Positions 8,343-17,436 of a stretch of 64,000 nt of DNA are shown here, piece after piece. The stretch covers positions 62,001 through 126,000 of the forward strand of contig JAYGEX010000040.1 of the NCBI GenBank assembly GCA_046582185.1. Reading direction: 5' to 3'. Positions within the stretch are counted from its first letter, which is position 1, and each line of letters begins with the position of its first letter. The position numbers and the translations under genes are program-made. Under the pieces are notes generated by a model, which made no database searches, was not told where the DNA came from, and saw nothing but the letters and a program-made list of their open reading frames with translations. This stretch comes from GCA-002726655 sp046582185 (GTDB lineage: Bacteria; Pseudomonadota; Gammaproteobacteria; Pseudomonadales; Azotimanducaceae).

Positions 8343-10618
8343 CGGACTTCCTCGATGATGGCGATGGCATGCTCCACGATATCCGCGACGCTTGGCAATG
8401 TTAACGTTGCTGCTGCACCAATGGGTATAAACGAGTCCTCTGCCGTTAATCTCGCCACCGGGACATTAACCCGATGCTCCAGCATTAAGGTCATGAGTGC
8501 CTCACTTAACGATCCAGTCTTTCGACATTCATCAACGATAAGAACAGAGGCACAAGCCTCGACCTGCTCAAGAATTGCAGTCTCATTTAGTGGTGCCAGC
8601 CATCGCAGGTCGACAATGCGTGCATCAATGCCTTTATCAATGAGCTGCGCTATGGCCTTCCGCGAAAGAAAATAGCCATTCCCATAGGTTAAAATGCATA
8701 AGTCTTTTCCTTTACCAAAAACGCCGGGCTCACCAAATTCGATTCTGCCGGATCCATCCTTTGCTGCAGAGTCCAGATCATCAATTGGAGATGGATAAAC
8801 GCTACACCATTGCCCATCTCCCTCAGTGAACAAATCCCGAGTCTGGTAAAGCGCAATAGGCTCAAGAAAGATGACAACGCGACGCTCAATACGAGCCAGG
8901 TCGAAGCAGGTACGCAACATCTGCACGGCATCCTGACCATTGGATGGGCAAGCCAAAATGACACCAGGGATATCCCGGAATACGTTAAATGAATTGTCAT
9001 TATGGAAGTGACCACCAAACCCTTTTTGATACGCAAGGCCTGCAATGCGGATAACCATCGGATTGGTGTACTGGCCATCTGAAAAGAACGACAAGGTGGC
9101 AGCCTCCCCCCTGATCTGGTCCTCTGCATTATGTACATAGGCAAGAAACTGAATTTCTGGAAGAGGTACAAAACCATTGTGTGCAAGACCCATTGCCAGG
9201 CCGAGAATAGTCTGCTCATCGAGCAGGGTATCCAAGACACGGGAGGGACCAAACTTATTTTGCAATCCTGTGGTGACACTATAAACACCACCCTTTCTAC
9301 CGACATCCTCACCCAGTACCACCGCCTCTGGATGAGCCAGTAAAATATCTGCAAGTGCCAGATTGATAAGCCTTGCCAAGGCCTGAGGCTTGCTCAGAAG
9401 TCGCTCCTCTCCCTTAAACATTCTATGTCGGTCAGCTTCGCTAACATCCCTGATATGGGGTACTTCGTTCTCACCCTGCACTGGCAATTGTTGCGTCTTC
9501 GGTTGAACTGGTGGTGGTACAATTGACCGCATGACATCTTCAGAATTTAGCAGTTTTGGTCGCTTAATTGCTACCTCGGCAATGCGCCCGACGCGTGCCT
9601 CCATTTCCTCGTGCATCTCAACAATCTCATCCGCGTTGAGAATATTCTCTTCCATAAGAATTCGTGCCGAATGTAAAAGCGGGTCCTGTGACTCAATGGC
9701 TTCTATTTGTTTGATACCACGATAGCTGATCTCAGTGTCGGAACCGGCATGACCCATCAGACGAACGGTCTTAACATGCAGGAAAACTGGTTTACGTGAA
9801 ATTCGGGCGATGGCAACTGCTTGCTGCGTGGCAATGTAGGTCTCAAGCAAATTCAATCCATCACAATAAATGTATTCAAGGCCAGCGCGATTGGAGAAAT
9901 TTTCCTTTATCCAGCCCCTAGGGGTCGGAACGGAAATGCCAATACCATTGTCCTCACAAATGAACACAATAGGCATTGGAGATTGCTGGTACGATGCCCA
10001 ACCCGCAGAGTTTATGGCACCCTGGGTAGTGGAGTGGTTGGCCGAGGCATCGCCAAAATTGCAGAGAATCACACTATCATAAAGCATGACAGCATCCCCT
10101 TTGTTAACTCGTTCTGCCAGGCCAATTGCATGGGCTGCGCCCATTGCTTTCGGTAAATGGCTGGCAATGGTACTGGTCTGTGGGGGCACCATTAGATCAA
10201 CACTGCCCATAACCTTATGCCGGCCACCTGAGATTGGATCTTCACTTGAGGCAACGAATGAGAGCAACATGTCATACAGGGGCGTCTGCCCGGGAATTTG
10301 CTTGCTACGCTGAATCAGCAGCGCACCACTTCTGTAGTGGAGAAACGCCATGTCTGTCGTGCGAAACACTTTGCCAAAGATAGCATTACCTTCATGACCT
10401 GCGCTACCAATGGTGTAATGACTTTCATCTCGTGCACGTAATCGGCGTGAGGTCACATCAAGCTGCCGGCTCATAAGCTGGGTTTCAAATAGATCAATTA
10501 CTTCCGTTTGATCAAGACCCGAGGCGGTGAGCGTGGTGATGTTATCGGCTTGGGGCAGGTCTCCAGACCTCACCCGCTCCGCAAAAGCGCGATGTATAAG
10601 TTCGGCTCGATTTACCAT
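8339..10618 (-). CDS. fused 2-oxoacid dehydrogenase E1 (alpha and beta in one chain)
   Basis: A 759-residue thiamine-diphosphate enzyme. Residues 1 to about 360 are E1-alpha-like, with the ThDP-binding stretch LCNFGDASANHSTTQGAINSA and ICEDNGIGISVPTPRG. Residues from about 400 are E1-beta-like, with VVLGEDVGRKGGVYSVT and a C-terminal transketolase domain ending in IVDECRKTGSLSEALM. Such enzymes decarboxylate a 2-oxoacid (pyruvate, branched-chain or acetoin type) and pass the acyl group to the lipoyl arm of an E2 protein. No E2 or E3 gene is in the window, so the partner must lie elsewhere or the enzyme works differently. It is coupled to the FabD-like gene downstream. Confidence 0.88.
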   Translation of the reverse strand: MVNRAELIHRAFAERVRSGDLPQADNITTLTASGLDQTEVIDLFETQLMSRQLDVTSRRLRARDESHYTIGSAGHEGNAIFGKVFRTTDMAFLHYRSGALLIQRSKQIPGQTPLYDMLLSFVASSEDPISGGRHKVMGSVDLMVPPQTSTIASHLPKAMGAAHAIGLAERVNKGDAVMLYDSVILCNFGDASANHSTTQGAINSAGWASYQQSPMPIVFICEDNGIGISVPTPRGWIKENFSNRAGLEYIYCDGLNLLETYIATQQAVAIARISRKPVFLHVKTVRLMGHAGSDTEISYRGIKQIEAIESQDPLLHSARILMEENILNADEIVEMHEEMEARVGRIAEVAIKRPKLLNSEDVMRSIVPPPVQPKTQQLPVQGENEVPHIRDVSEADRHRMFKGEERLLSKPQALARLINLALADILLAHPEAVVLGEDVGRKGGVYSVTTGLQNKFGPSRVLDTLLDEQTILGLAMGLAHNGFVPLPEIQFLAYVHNAEDQIRGEAATLSFFSDGQYTNPMVIRIAGLAYQKGFGGHFHNDNSFNVFRDIPGVILACPSNGQDAVQMLRTCFDLARIERRVVIFLEPIALYQTRDLFTEGDGQWCSVYPSPIDDLDSAAKDGSGRIEFGEPGVFGKGKDLCILTYGNGYFLSRKAIAQLIDKGIDARIVDLRWLAPLNETAILEQVEACASVLIVDECRKTGSLSEALMTLMLEHRVNVPVARLTAEDSFIPIGAAATLTLPSVADIVEHAIAIIEEVR

Positions 10619-10786
10619 TTTCTGACTGCTGTCCTTCAGTAATCACCCTTTCGACGGTCGCGACTATAAAGCATCCAATTGAAAACTCAAGCCTGCTTCA
10701 AGACCCGTCGAGAAATCCAGTAATTCGATTCTATGTCGTTCAGGTATATCGTTGCACCGCCCCATTTTAAACCGTATCTGCTGAAT

Positions 10787-11662
10787 CTATTGGTTAGCGA
10801 TCACGATCTGGTGAGCCAGTTGATTCGCCTTGCCAATATCGGTTTCGGTCATACGATTACCAATGATCAGCAGGTTTTCCCGCGCTTGTTTCAGGCCCTG
10901 ATCGGCAGCTAACTCTAGCCATATATATGCGATAACAAAATCCTGATTTACGCCCGAGCCATTTGCATAGGCAGATCCGAGGTTAATTTGCGCCTCTGGG
11001 TGCCCATGTTGTGCAGCCAGGAGATACCACTTAATAGCTTCGTCAATATAGATGGCTACGCCCTCACCGTACTCGAAGCTGACCCCGAGATTAAATTGTG
11101 CATTAGCATGTCCCTGTTCTGCAGCATGAGTCCACCAGAAAACCGCCTTTTTAAGGTTCTTTCGAACACCAATACCCAGATCATATGCGACACCCATATC
11201 AAACTGGGCATCTACCAATCCCCGGTCCGCTGCCTTGCGATTCCACCTCGTGAATAGACGATTGTTGAGCCTTACGCCACGGCCTTCGGCATACACAAGC
11301 GAGAGTCCTCTCTGGGCAACTGCAAGCCCTTGTTCAGCAGACTGTCGAAACCAATAAAAGGCTTGTTCGTCATGCCTGGCCTGTAGTAGTAGAAAAGCCA
11401 GATTGAATTGGGATTGATCATGGCCGCTCTCTGCTGCTTTCAGGTACCAACGGAGAGCTTCTTCCAGGTTTCTGTCTACACCCTCTCCAAACTGGTAGGC
11501 CATTGCTAAATTGAATTGGGCAGGAATTTCACCGGCAAGAGCCTGACTTTTAAGCATCGTTATCTGTCTGGGCTCACTGTCTCCCCTTAGCTGAGCTTCG
11601 CTGTTACCACCAAGCAGGAGGATAAGCAAAGCCAGGATTCTTCTTATAATTTTTATGTCCAT
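10787..11662 (-). CDS. exported Sel1-like repeat protein
   Basis: A 291-residue protein starting with a probable signal peptide (MDIKIIRRILALLILLLGG, then NSEA) and followed by about six Sel1-like (SLR/TPR) repeats of 36 residues. Examples are AQFNLAMAYQFGEGVDRNLE, AQFDMGVAYDLGIGVRKNLK, AQFNLGVSFEYGEGVA and AQINLGSAYANGSGVNQDF. Sel1 repeats form alpha-solenoids that scaffold protein contacts, often in the envelope or in signalling. The protein has no enzymatic domain, so it is probably a periplasmic adaptor. It stands alone, with about 170 bases before the E1 gene and a 528-base non-coding gap behind its start. Confidence 0.88.
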   Translation of the reverse strand: MDIKIIRRILALLILLLGGNSEAQLRGDSEPRQITMLKSQALAGEIPAQFNLAMAYQFGEGVDRNLEEALRWYLKAAESGHDQSQFNLAFLLLQARHDEQAFYWFRQSAEQGLAVAQRGLSLVYAEGRGVRLNNRLFTRWNRKAADRGLVDAQFDMGVAYDLGIGVRKNLKKAVFWWTHAAEQGHANAQFNLGVSFEYGEGVAIYIDEAIKWYLLAAQHGHPEAQINLGSAYANGSGVNQDFVIAYIWLELAADQGLKQARENLLIIGNRMTETDIGKANQLAHQIVIANQ

Positions 11663-12191
11663 GATTGAACTTATCGTTCATTTTGGAGAACTATTGTATT
11701 TTATAGAGGAAGGATTTATGTGATTTCTATGGAAATTCTCAGCAGTAGGTAACACGGCCGTCAATCCCCGCATCTCCGCGCAAGTCTATTGAGCAACAAG
11801 TTTTTGTATACTCAGCCCCAATTGCCCTTGGGGTGGGATAAAAACAAGAAGTAGAAGTTATTTGGCCTTTCCTACGCAATGAACTTAAGAGTGTTTCTGG
11901 TTGATATCAACACCTGCCCCTGTGTGGGAGGGCAGCTTCGTGTTATTGGTGGCCCTGGGTGACATGCCAATCTCGCTACTCAGTCGATTCTGACTGATGT
12001 CAAATTCGTCGTTGGCACTCGTGAGGTAAATCTCTAAACTAACCGCAAACGGCCTTCACCTGATTAACAAGAAAAGGTTCGCAGGGACACATACCTTCAG
12101 TTTTTAATGTTGATGTTGATAGGTAGTCGTTTGATACTTTGTCAATATCAATCACTTAAGGTTATGTTGATAGTGACATTTAACGGAGCAC
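11663..12191. other. 528-base intergenic gap with remnants
   Basis: There is no intact gene here. The gap holds the transposase remnant described separately, a perfect 12-base palindrome GTTGATATCAAC at 11900-11911 that falls within that remnant, and a small hairpin CCCCAA/TTGGGG near 11816-11833 without a T-run. The last 90 bases are AT-rich with three TGTTGAT copies and probably contain the promoter of the LDH2-type gene. Confidence 0.5.
11855..11962 (+). pseudogene. IS91-like transposase C-terminal remnant
   Basis: A short frame reads LFGLSYAMNLRVFLVDI, then NTCPCVGGQLRVIGG and a stop at 11960. This resembles the zinc-ribbon stretch near the C-terminus of IS91-type (Y2) transposases, typically '.RVF.IDI..CP.CGG.L..IA'. 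The second cysteine pair is scrambled here (CPCVGG). Upstream codons stop at 11852 and the frame after the TGA is interrupted again, so only about 35 residues survive. The element itself and its ends are gone. The similarity is short, so this is a moderate call. Confidence 0.45.
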
Positions 12192-13268
12192 ATGATGATT
12201 GTTAATCATAAGAAACTAATTGAAGTTGTTAGATCCATCTGCCTGGCGGCAAACTCTCCCGCATACGCTGCTGATGCGGTGGCGAACCATCTGGTGGAGG
12301 CGAACCTCAAGGGTCACGATTCCCACGGCGTTGGTATGTTGCCTACCTACATCAGGAACATCAAACTGGGCTATTGCATACCGGATCAGCATGCTGAACT
12401 GCTATCTGAAAATGGCCCATCTATCATTGTGGATGGCAAGCTTGGCTTTGGGCAAGTTGTGGGACCCGAAGCGATGGATATGGGGCTCAAAGTGGCACAA
12501 GAACATGGGGTGGCCGTGGTTGCTCTCAAGAATGCTCACCACCTTGGTCGTATCGGTGGCCATGCAGAACATATCGTGAAGCATGGATTTATTTCAATGC
12601 ATTACGTCAACGTTGTTGGTCACGGCCCTCTTGTAGCGCCCTTTGGCGGAACGAAACCGAGGCTAAGCACCAATCCGTTCTGTTGCGCGATTCCGGTGGA
12701 AGGCGGTGATCCGGTAATCCTGGATATGGCAACCAGCGCTATCGCAGCCGGCAAGGTGCGAGTCGCTCGAAATAGCGGTTTACAGGTACCCGAGGGCTGC
12801 TTGATTGACAGCGAGGGGAATGAAACTACAGATCCAAATGTCACTGTTCAGGAACCCCCTGGCGCACAGACCCATTTCGGCAAGCACAAGGGATTTGGGC
12901 TGGCATTTATCTGCGAACTCCTCGCCGGTGCCTTAACAGGTGCGTGGTCCATACAACCGGAAAACGACAGGATAGGAACTGTTGTTAACCATATGTTGAC
13001 CTTTATCCTTAATCCGGAAGTTGTTGGAGATAAAGACAAGTTCACATCAGAAACAAAAGCGATGATTGACTACATGAAATCAACGCCAACGGCGAAAGGC
13101 GTTGATAGCGTCCTGATCCCCGGGGAGCCCGAGCGTATTGCCCACAAGGACCGCACAGCGAATGGCATTAATATCGATGAAGTTTCCTGGGAAGGAATCC
13201 TGAAAGCGGGCGAAGCAGTGAATGTCAGCCGGGAGCAGATAGCCGATCTGGTTAGTTCCCGTCCATAA
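12192..13268 (+). CDS. malate/L-lactate dehydrogenase family (LDH2) oxidoreductase
   Basis: A 358-residue NAD(P)-dependent oxidoreductase of the LDH2/MDH2 fold, which acts on 2-hydroxy or 2-oxo acids. The signature is ANLKGHDSHGVGMLPTYI near the N-terminus (catalytic His). Further conserved stretches are KNAHHLGRIGGHAE, PRLSTNPFCCAIP, ILDMATSAIAAGKV and HFGKHKGFGLAFICELLAG. The ATG at 12192 is three bases from GGAG; the next ATG (12195) has better spacing and may be the true start. The last codons, VSSRP and the TAA stop, are encoded by the left terminal repeat of MITE copy B, so the natural C-terminus was probably replaced when the element inserted. It converges on the DsbD-like gene across that element. 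Confidence 0.88.
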   Translation: MMIVNHKKLIEVVRSICLAANSPAYAADAVANHLVEANLKGHDSHGVGMLPTYIRNIKLGYCIPDQHAELLSENGPSIIVDGKLGFGQVVGPEAMDMGLKVAQEHGVAVVALKNAHHLGRIGGHAEHIVKHGFISMHYVNVVGHGPLVAPFGGTKPRLSTNPFCCAIPVEGGDPVILDMATSAIAAGKVRVARNSGLQVPEGCLIDSEGNETTDPNVTVQEPPGAQTHFGKHKGFGLAFICELLAGALTGAWSIQPENDRIGTVVNHMLTFILNPEVVGDKDKFTSETKAMIDYMKSTPTAKGVDSVLIPGEPERIAHKDRTANGINIDEVSWEGILKAGEAVNVSREQIADLVSSRP

Positions 13269-13381
13269 ATAGCAGAATCTGATCACTATTAGCAAAACTA
13301 TACTTCCGTTAGCTATATCAAACAATCATTTACCAGGGAAGTAACACCGGCGGTTTCTATTTATGGACGAGCACTAGTTAG
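13252..13381 (-). repeat. MITE-like element, copy B
   Basis: About 130 bp, in the opposite orientation to copies A, C and E. The terminal repeats are TTAGTTCCCGTCCATAAATA at the left and, on the minus strand, CTAGTGCTCGTCCATAAATA at the right; they share the run CGTCCATAAATAG. The core has the reverse complement of GTTACTTCCCTGGTAA. It lies exactly between two convergent genes. The left end encodes the last five residues and stop of the LDH2 gene, and the right end gives the TAA stop (13380-13378) of the DsbD-like gene. Confidence 0.9.
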
Positions 13382-15483
13382 TTAGCTAACCCGGCTTTGT
13401 TTATCGCAGCAATGACAATGGATTCAGTCAAGATCTGCGGAAGCACTCTGGCCCTGGAGGCACCCTTGGCAAATACCAGGTATAGAGGAACGCCGCTGCG
13501 ACCGTAATTCGCCAGTGTCCGGGTAATAACGGGGTCTTCATTGGTCCAGTCGCCTACAAGGTAGCGCATATTATTTGCTTCAAACGCCTGCTTAACATTA
13601 TCTGTACTCAAGGCGGCAAGGTCATTGACCTTACAGGTGATGCACCATGCCGCTGTGAAATTAACAAAAACAGGACCTTCGGCAACCAGTGTCTGCAATC
13701 GTTCCGGGCTAAATGGTTCAGCATCCAGGAATGACTCGGGACCCATGGATTCGCCCTTCGGTGCTGAAGACCCTACGCCAGCTGCGACGGCTCTAGTCTC
13801 AACCACTCCCGTCAACATCAAAGCGCTAACGAACAACGCCAGAATGAACGAGTTGCTAATGAGCCGTCCCAGACCCGAACCTCGGCGCTTGGATAGCCAG
13901 ATGGCAAATGATATCAACAGTAAGCCCGCCAATATGGCTAACAGACCATTAGCGCCGGTTTGCAGATTCAAGACCCATACCAGCCAGATGGCAGTTGCAA
14001 ACATGGGAAAGGCAAATACTTCCTTGAGTGTTTCCATCCATTTGCCAGGTTTTGGCAGACGATTCAACAAAGGTGGCGAAAAACAGAGCAAGACATAAGG
14101 TAGCGCCATGCCAAGGCCAAGAGCGCCAAAAACCAACAGCGAACTTAGCGCGTCCAGCGTTAAGGCATAACCAATTGCAGCCCCCATAAAAGGGGCCGTA
14201 CAAGGGGCCGCGACAATCGTTGCCAGAACCCCTGTATAAAAAGAACCAGCGTAACCGCCGCGACTGGCTAGGCCACTACCGGCATCCATCATCGATGCAC
14301 CAAATTCAAAGTATCCGGATAGATTCAGACCGATGAGTACAAACAGGTATACAAGGATGCCAATCACAATTGGAGATTGAAGCTGGAAACCCCATCCTAT
14401 TTGCTCCCCCCCTGCCCGCAGCGCAATTAGTACCGCCGCAACGGCTAGAAAACTCAAGACCACGCCAAAGAGATAGGCAATACCGTGCTGCCGGATCTGG
14501 CCCGAATCCGAGTGAGTGCTTTCAACCAGCGATAGGAACTTTATAGAGAGAACCGGAAATACGCAGGGCATGAGATTAAGGATCATTCCACCCAACAGCG
14601 CAAATAACATGGCGAGCAAGAAGTTCATTTCACTATCTTGCATTGACGATAGAGAGCCTGTTGCAAGCGGCTCTATCTGAAATGCGGTGTGACCCGCATC
14701 TTCACTGACCACGATAATGCCATTCAAAGTTGATTCATTCGCATCAAATGCATATCCCGCCTTAAGCTCAAGTGTGAATCCAAGCGTGTCCATGGATAAC
14801 TTTTGAGGCGCAGGAAATTCCAGCACGCCTTCCTCATAGGGGAAGTAATCAATGGATTTGATTCTCGAGGGCTCAAGTCCAGCCATGCTGACCTTCAGCA
14901 TAATTGAATCTTCCATAACAGACTTCTCAGCTTGAATGCCGATGACCTTAGGTATCTTCTGACGAGCGTCACGGAAAAAAACAACATTTTCATCAGCAAC
15001 AACAGGTGTCTGCTGAGATACGGGCAAACGTAATTCCAGCTCCGCATTTTCAGGAATACATATATCTGCACACACCAACCAGCGCCCCTTCACTCGCAGC
15101 GTGACTCCATCCATATCAATTACTTTCGGGACTGTAATGTATACAGGGAACACAACCTCATTATTGTAGCCAAAATTCATTAGAGGGCCGTAGGGCACAC
15201 GTTCCGGATACGGCCAATGAATTTCAGAGGCTGAAAATCCTGGGGGCAGTTGCCATTTCAAAGTGGTGGGCGCACCTGAATCGCCTGGATTCCGCCAGTA
15301 GGTATGCCAGTCTTTTCGGATCACCTGCCTTACCGCCACCCAGAATGATTCGCCGGCTTTGACCGTCCTGTTCTCAGAGATGATCTCTGCCTGAACATTT
15401 CCGGAACTCACCAGAGCAGCTTGCGCTGCGCCCGCTATAAACAATAAGCAGGGCAGAACTATTTTGACTAAATACAGTTTCAT
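13378..15483 (-). CDS. DsbD/ScsB-family protein-disulfide reductase
   Basis: A membrane protein of 701 residues from the ATG at 15483; the longer TTG frame from 15507 is less likely. It has a signal peptide (MKLYLVKIVLPCLLFIAGAA). A periplasmic N-terminal domain of ScsB type follows, with WHTYWRNPGDSGAPTTLKW and CADICIPENAELELRLP. The central polytopic part carries the paired-cysteine motifs of the CcdA/DsbD fold (NLMPCVFPVLSIKF and VAAPCTAPFMGAAIGY). A C-terminal thioredoxin domain has NFTAAWCITCKVND. The protein moves reducing equivalents from cytoplasmic thioredoxin to the periplasm. Its stop lies in MITE copy B. It could feed periplasmic thiol proteins such as the SoxW-like protein, which is inference. 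Confidence 0.9.
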   Translation of the reverse strand: MKLYLVKIVLPCLLFIAGAAQAALVSSGNVQAEIISENRTVKAGESFWVAVRQVIRKDWHTYWRNPGDSGAPTTLKWQLPPGFSASEIHWPYPERVPYGPLMNFGYNNEVVFPVYITVPKVIDMDGVTLRVKGRWLVCADICIPENAELELRLPVSQQTPVVADENVVFFRDARQKIPKVIGIQAEKSVMEDSIMLKVSMAGLEPSRIKSIDYFPYEEGVLEFPAPQKLSMDTLGFTLELKAGYAFDANESTLNGIIVVSEDAGHTAFQIEPLATGSLSSMQDSEMNFLLAMLFALLGGMILNLMPCVFPVLSIKFLSLVESTHSDSGQIRQHGIAYLFGVVLSFLAVAAVLIALRAGGEQIGWGFQLQSPIVIGILVYLFVLIGLNLSGYFEFGASMMDAGSGLASRGGYAGSFYTGVLATIVAAPCTAPFMGAAIGYALTLDALSSLLVFGALGLGMALPYVLLCFSPPLLNRLPKPGKWMETLKEVFAFPMFATAIWLVWVLNLQTGANGLLAILAGLLLISFAIWLSKRRGSGLGRLISNSFILALFVSALMLTGVVETRAVAAGVGSSAPKGESMGPESFLDAEPFSPERLQTLVAEGPVFVNFTAAWCITCKVNDLAALSTDNVKQAFEANNMRYLVGDWTNEDPVITRTLANYGRSGVPLYLVFAKGASRARVLPQILTESIVIAAINKAGLAN

Positions 15484-15591
15484 TTCACGACATCTACTTT
15501 TTAACAACTTTTACTTTTCACGAAATTTACTTACGCACCATCTTATTCTCACCGGTTCTTGATCTAATCGAGCCGAATTGCAACAACGCTT

Positions 15592-17148
15592 TTATGGTCT
15601 CATGCCCCAGGTCACAGGCCCCTTCAGATCTTCCAGCAAGGGCTGGACCCATTCGACCCATTGGCAGAGTTTTGACCTTGTCTGCCTTGGATCAATTAAC
15701 TCATGAACCGCAAAGCTCTCCATCATGGGAAAAGGAGACCGGTTCTTCAGCAACATTTGTTCAAGTTCCTTTCGTTTTGCCGCAGGATCATCCGCGGCTT
15801 CGATTTCCCGATGAAATGCCACTGCAACGCCGCCCTCAACAGGCAAGGCACCCATCTCCCAGGATGGCCATGCCAGCTGATAGGTATTCGGCGCAAAGTG
15901 CGCGGCTGAGGCCACACCAAATGACTTATGAACAGCAATGGTCGCCCATGGCACCGTTGACTGAACGGCGGCTGCAACTGCACTCATGCCATAACGAATG
16001 GTGGCGGCTTGCTCCGCGTCCGGGCCAATCATAAAGCCGGGCTCATCCATAAAATTGACGATGGGGATGTGAAAGGTATCGCAGAGCTCCATCATTCGTT
16101 TTGCCTTTTGTGAACCCGTCGCCGTCATTGCACCGCCGAAATGCGTGCAGTCATTGGCAATGATGCCAACAACGGCACCGCCAAGCCTGCCGAGACCGAT
16201 GATTTGCCCATGGCCGAAGTGAGGCGCAATTTCAAAAAAGGATTCATCGTCCATCACTCGCCGAATAACTTCGCGCATTTCAAACGGTATCCTGCCATCT
16301 CTCGGCACGATGGAGATCAACTCTTCATCCGCACGATCCGGGTCATCATCACAATGGACTCTGTCGGGAATATTCCAGACGTTCTGGGGCATATAGCTCA
16401 AGAATTGTCGTATCTGCCCAAACGCACCCTCTTCGGAATCGGCGACGTTATCAACGATGCCGCTGCGGGTATGAATTCTCCAACCACCCAGTTCCTCCTT
16501 GGTCATGGAAATGCCAAGAGCTCTATCAACCAGAGCCGGACCCGCCACCAATACCTGTGAGGTTTCCTTTACCATGACAGAAAAATGAGATGCAACCAGC
16601 CGGCCCGCCGGAAACCCGGCCACCGGACCCATTGCCCCTGAGACAACAGGCACAACATTCATTGCCTCTGCGATGATTTTGAATCTTGGCTCCGCATAGA
16701 CCGGCGAACCTACCGTGGCAGGCCGCTTGCCACCAGATCCTGCGACACTTCCACCACCACCTTCGAGCATACGTACCAGCGGGACCTTGAACTGAACTGC
16801 CATTTCCTCGGCATACACACTCTTTCGCAGACCGGCACCGTTTGGAGAGCCGCCTTTTAAAGTAAAGTCCTCACCGCCAACAACAACCCGCCTGCCATTG
16901 ATCTCCCCAAAGCCAACAACGTAATTGGCCGGCGTGAATTCCTCGATAGAACCATCGGCGCCCTTCTCAGCAAAGCCCGCACCTTCTCCATGCTCCTGGA
17001 AGCTGTCTTTAACGACCAGTAATTCAATGCGCTCGCGAATCGTCAGGCGACCTTTGGCATGGTGAATCGCAATCGATTCCTCACCACCTTGTTGCTTTGA
17101 CAGATCACGCCTTATCTCGATCTCATGGGCTTCCTTCTTCCAACTCAT
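15592..17148 (-). CDS. acyl-CoA carboxylase carboxyltransferase (beta) subunit
   Basis: A 518-residue biotin-dependent carboxyltransferase, the family of propionyl-, methylcrotonyl- and geranyl-CoA carboxylase beta chains. It transfers CO2 from carboxybiotin to an acyl-CoA. The N-terminal half has AKGRLTIRERIELL and VRMLEGGGGSVAGSGG. The C-terminal half has FEIAPHFGHGQIIGLGRLGG, NFMDEPGFMIGPDAEQ and a Gly-Ala-rich IRYGMSAVAAAVQS stretch. Length and domain order are normal. The ATG at 17148 has AGGA upstream. No biotin carboxylase/carrier (alpha) gene is adjacent, so the partner subunit must be elsewhere. The substrate is not certain. Confidence 0.88.
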   Translation of the reverse strand: MSWKKEAHEIEIRRDLSKQQGGEESIAIHHAKGRLTIRERIELLVVKDSFQEHGEGAGFAEKGADGSIEEFTPANYVVGFGEINGRRVVVGGEDFTLKGGSPNGAGLRKSVYAEEMAVQFKVPLVRMLEGGGGSVAGSGGKRPATVGSPVYAEPRFKIIAEAMNVVPVVSGAMGPVAGFPAGRLVASHFSVMVKETSQVLVAGPALVDRALGISMTKEELGGWRIHTRSGIVDNVADSEEGAFGQIRQFLSYMPQNVWNIPDRVHCDDDPDRADEELISIVPRDGRIPFEMREVIRRVMDDESFFEIAPHFGHGQIIGLGRLGGAVVGIIANDCTHFGGAMTATGSQKAKRMMELCDTFHIPIVNFMDEPGFMIGPDAEQAATIRYGMSAVAAAVQSTVPWATIAVHKSFGVASAAHFAPNTYQLAWPSWEMGALPVEGGVAVAFHREIEAADDPAAKRKELEQMLLKNRSPFPMMESFAVHELIDPRQTRSKLCQWVEWVQPLLEDLKGPVTWGMRP

Positions 17149-17436
17149 AAAGCATCCTACACGCCTAAAACAGACCGCCTTTATAACACACTAGCCGGGG
17201 ATGCTTCCCTGGCAAATCTGACCGGGATTGGAAGATATTGCAGACAATAATCAAAACGAATGATATCCCGGTAATTATCAGCGGGAAATGAAAGGAGAGT
17301 AATCGCATTATGATAGAAATGGCTCAATGATCATGGTACTTTGCGCGTCGGTAACTATGGCGTCTAAATTGCTGAAGCGAATTGCTCGGTACGTGCCGGA
17401 AATACTTGAAAAAACAACTAAACCACGAGGTTACAT

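Noticed and set aside
11816..11833. CCCCAA/TTGGGG hairpin as a terminator
   Set aside because: The stem is short and no T-run follows on either strand.
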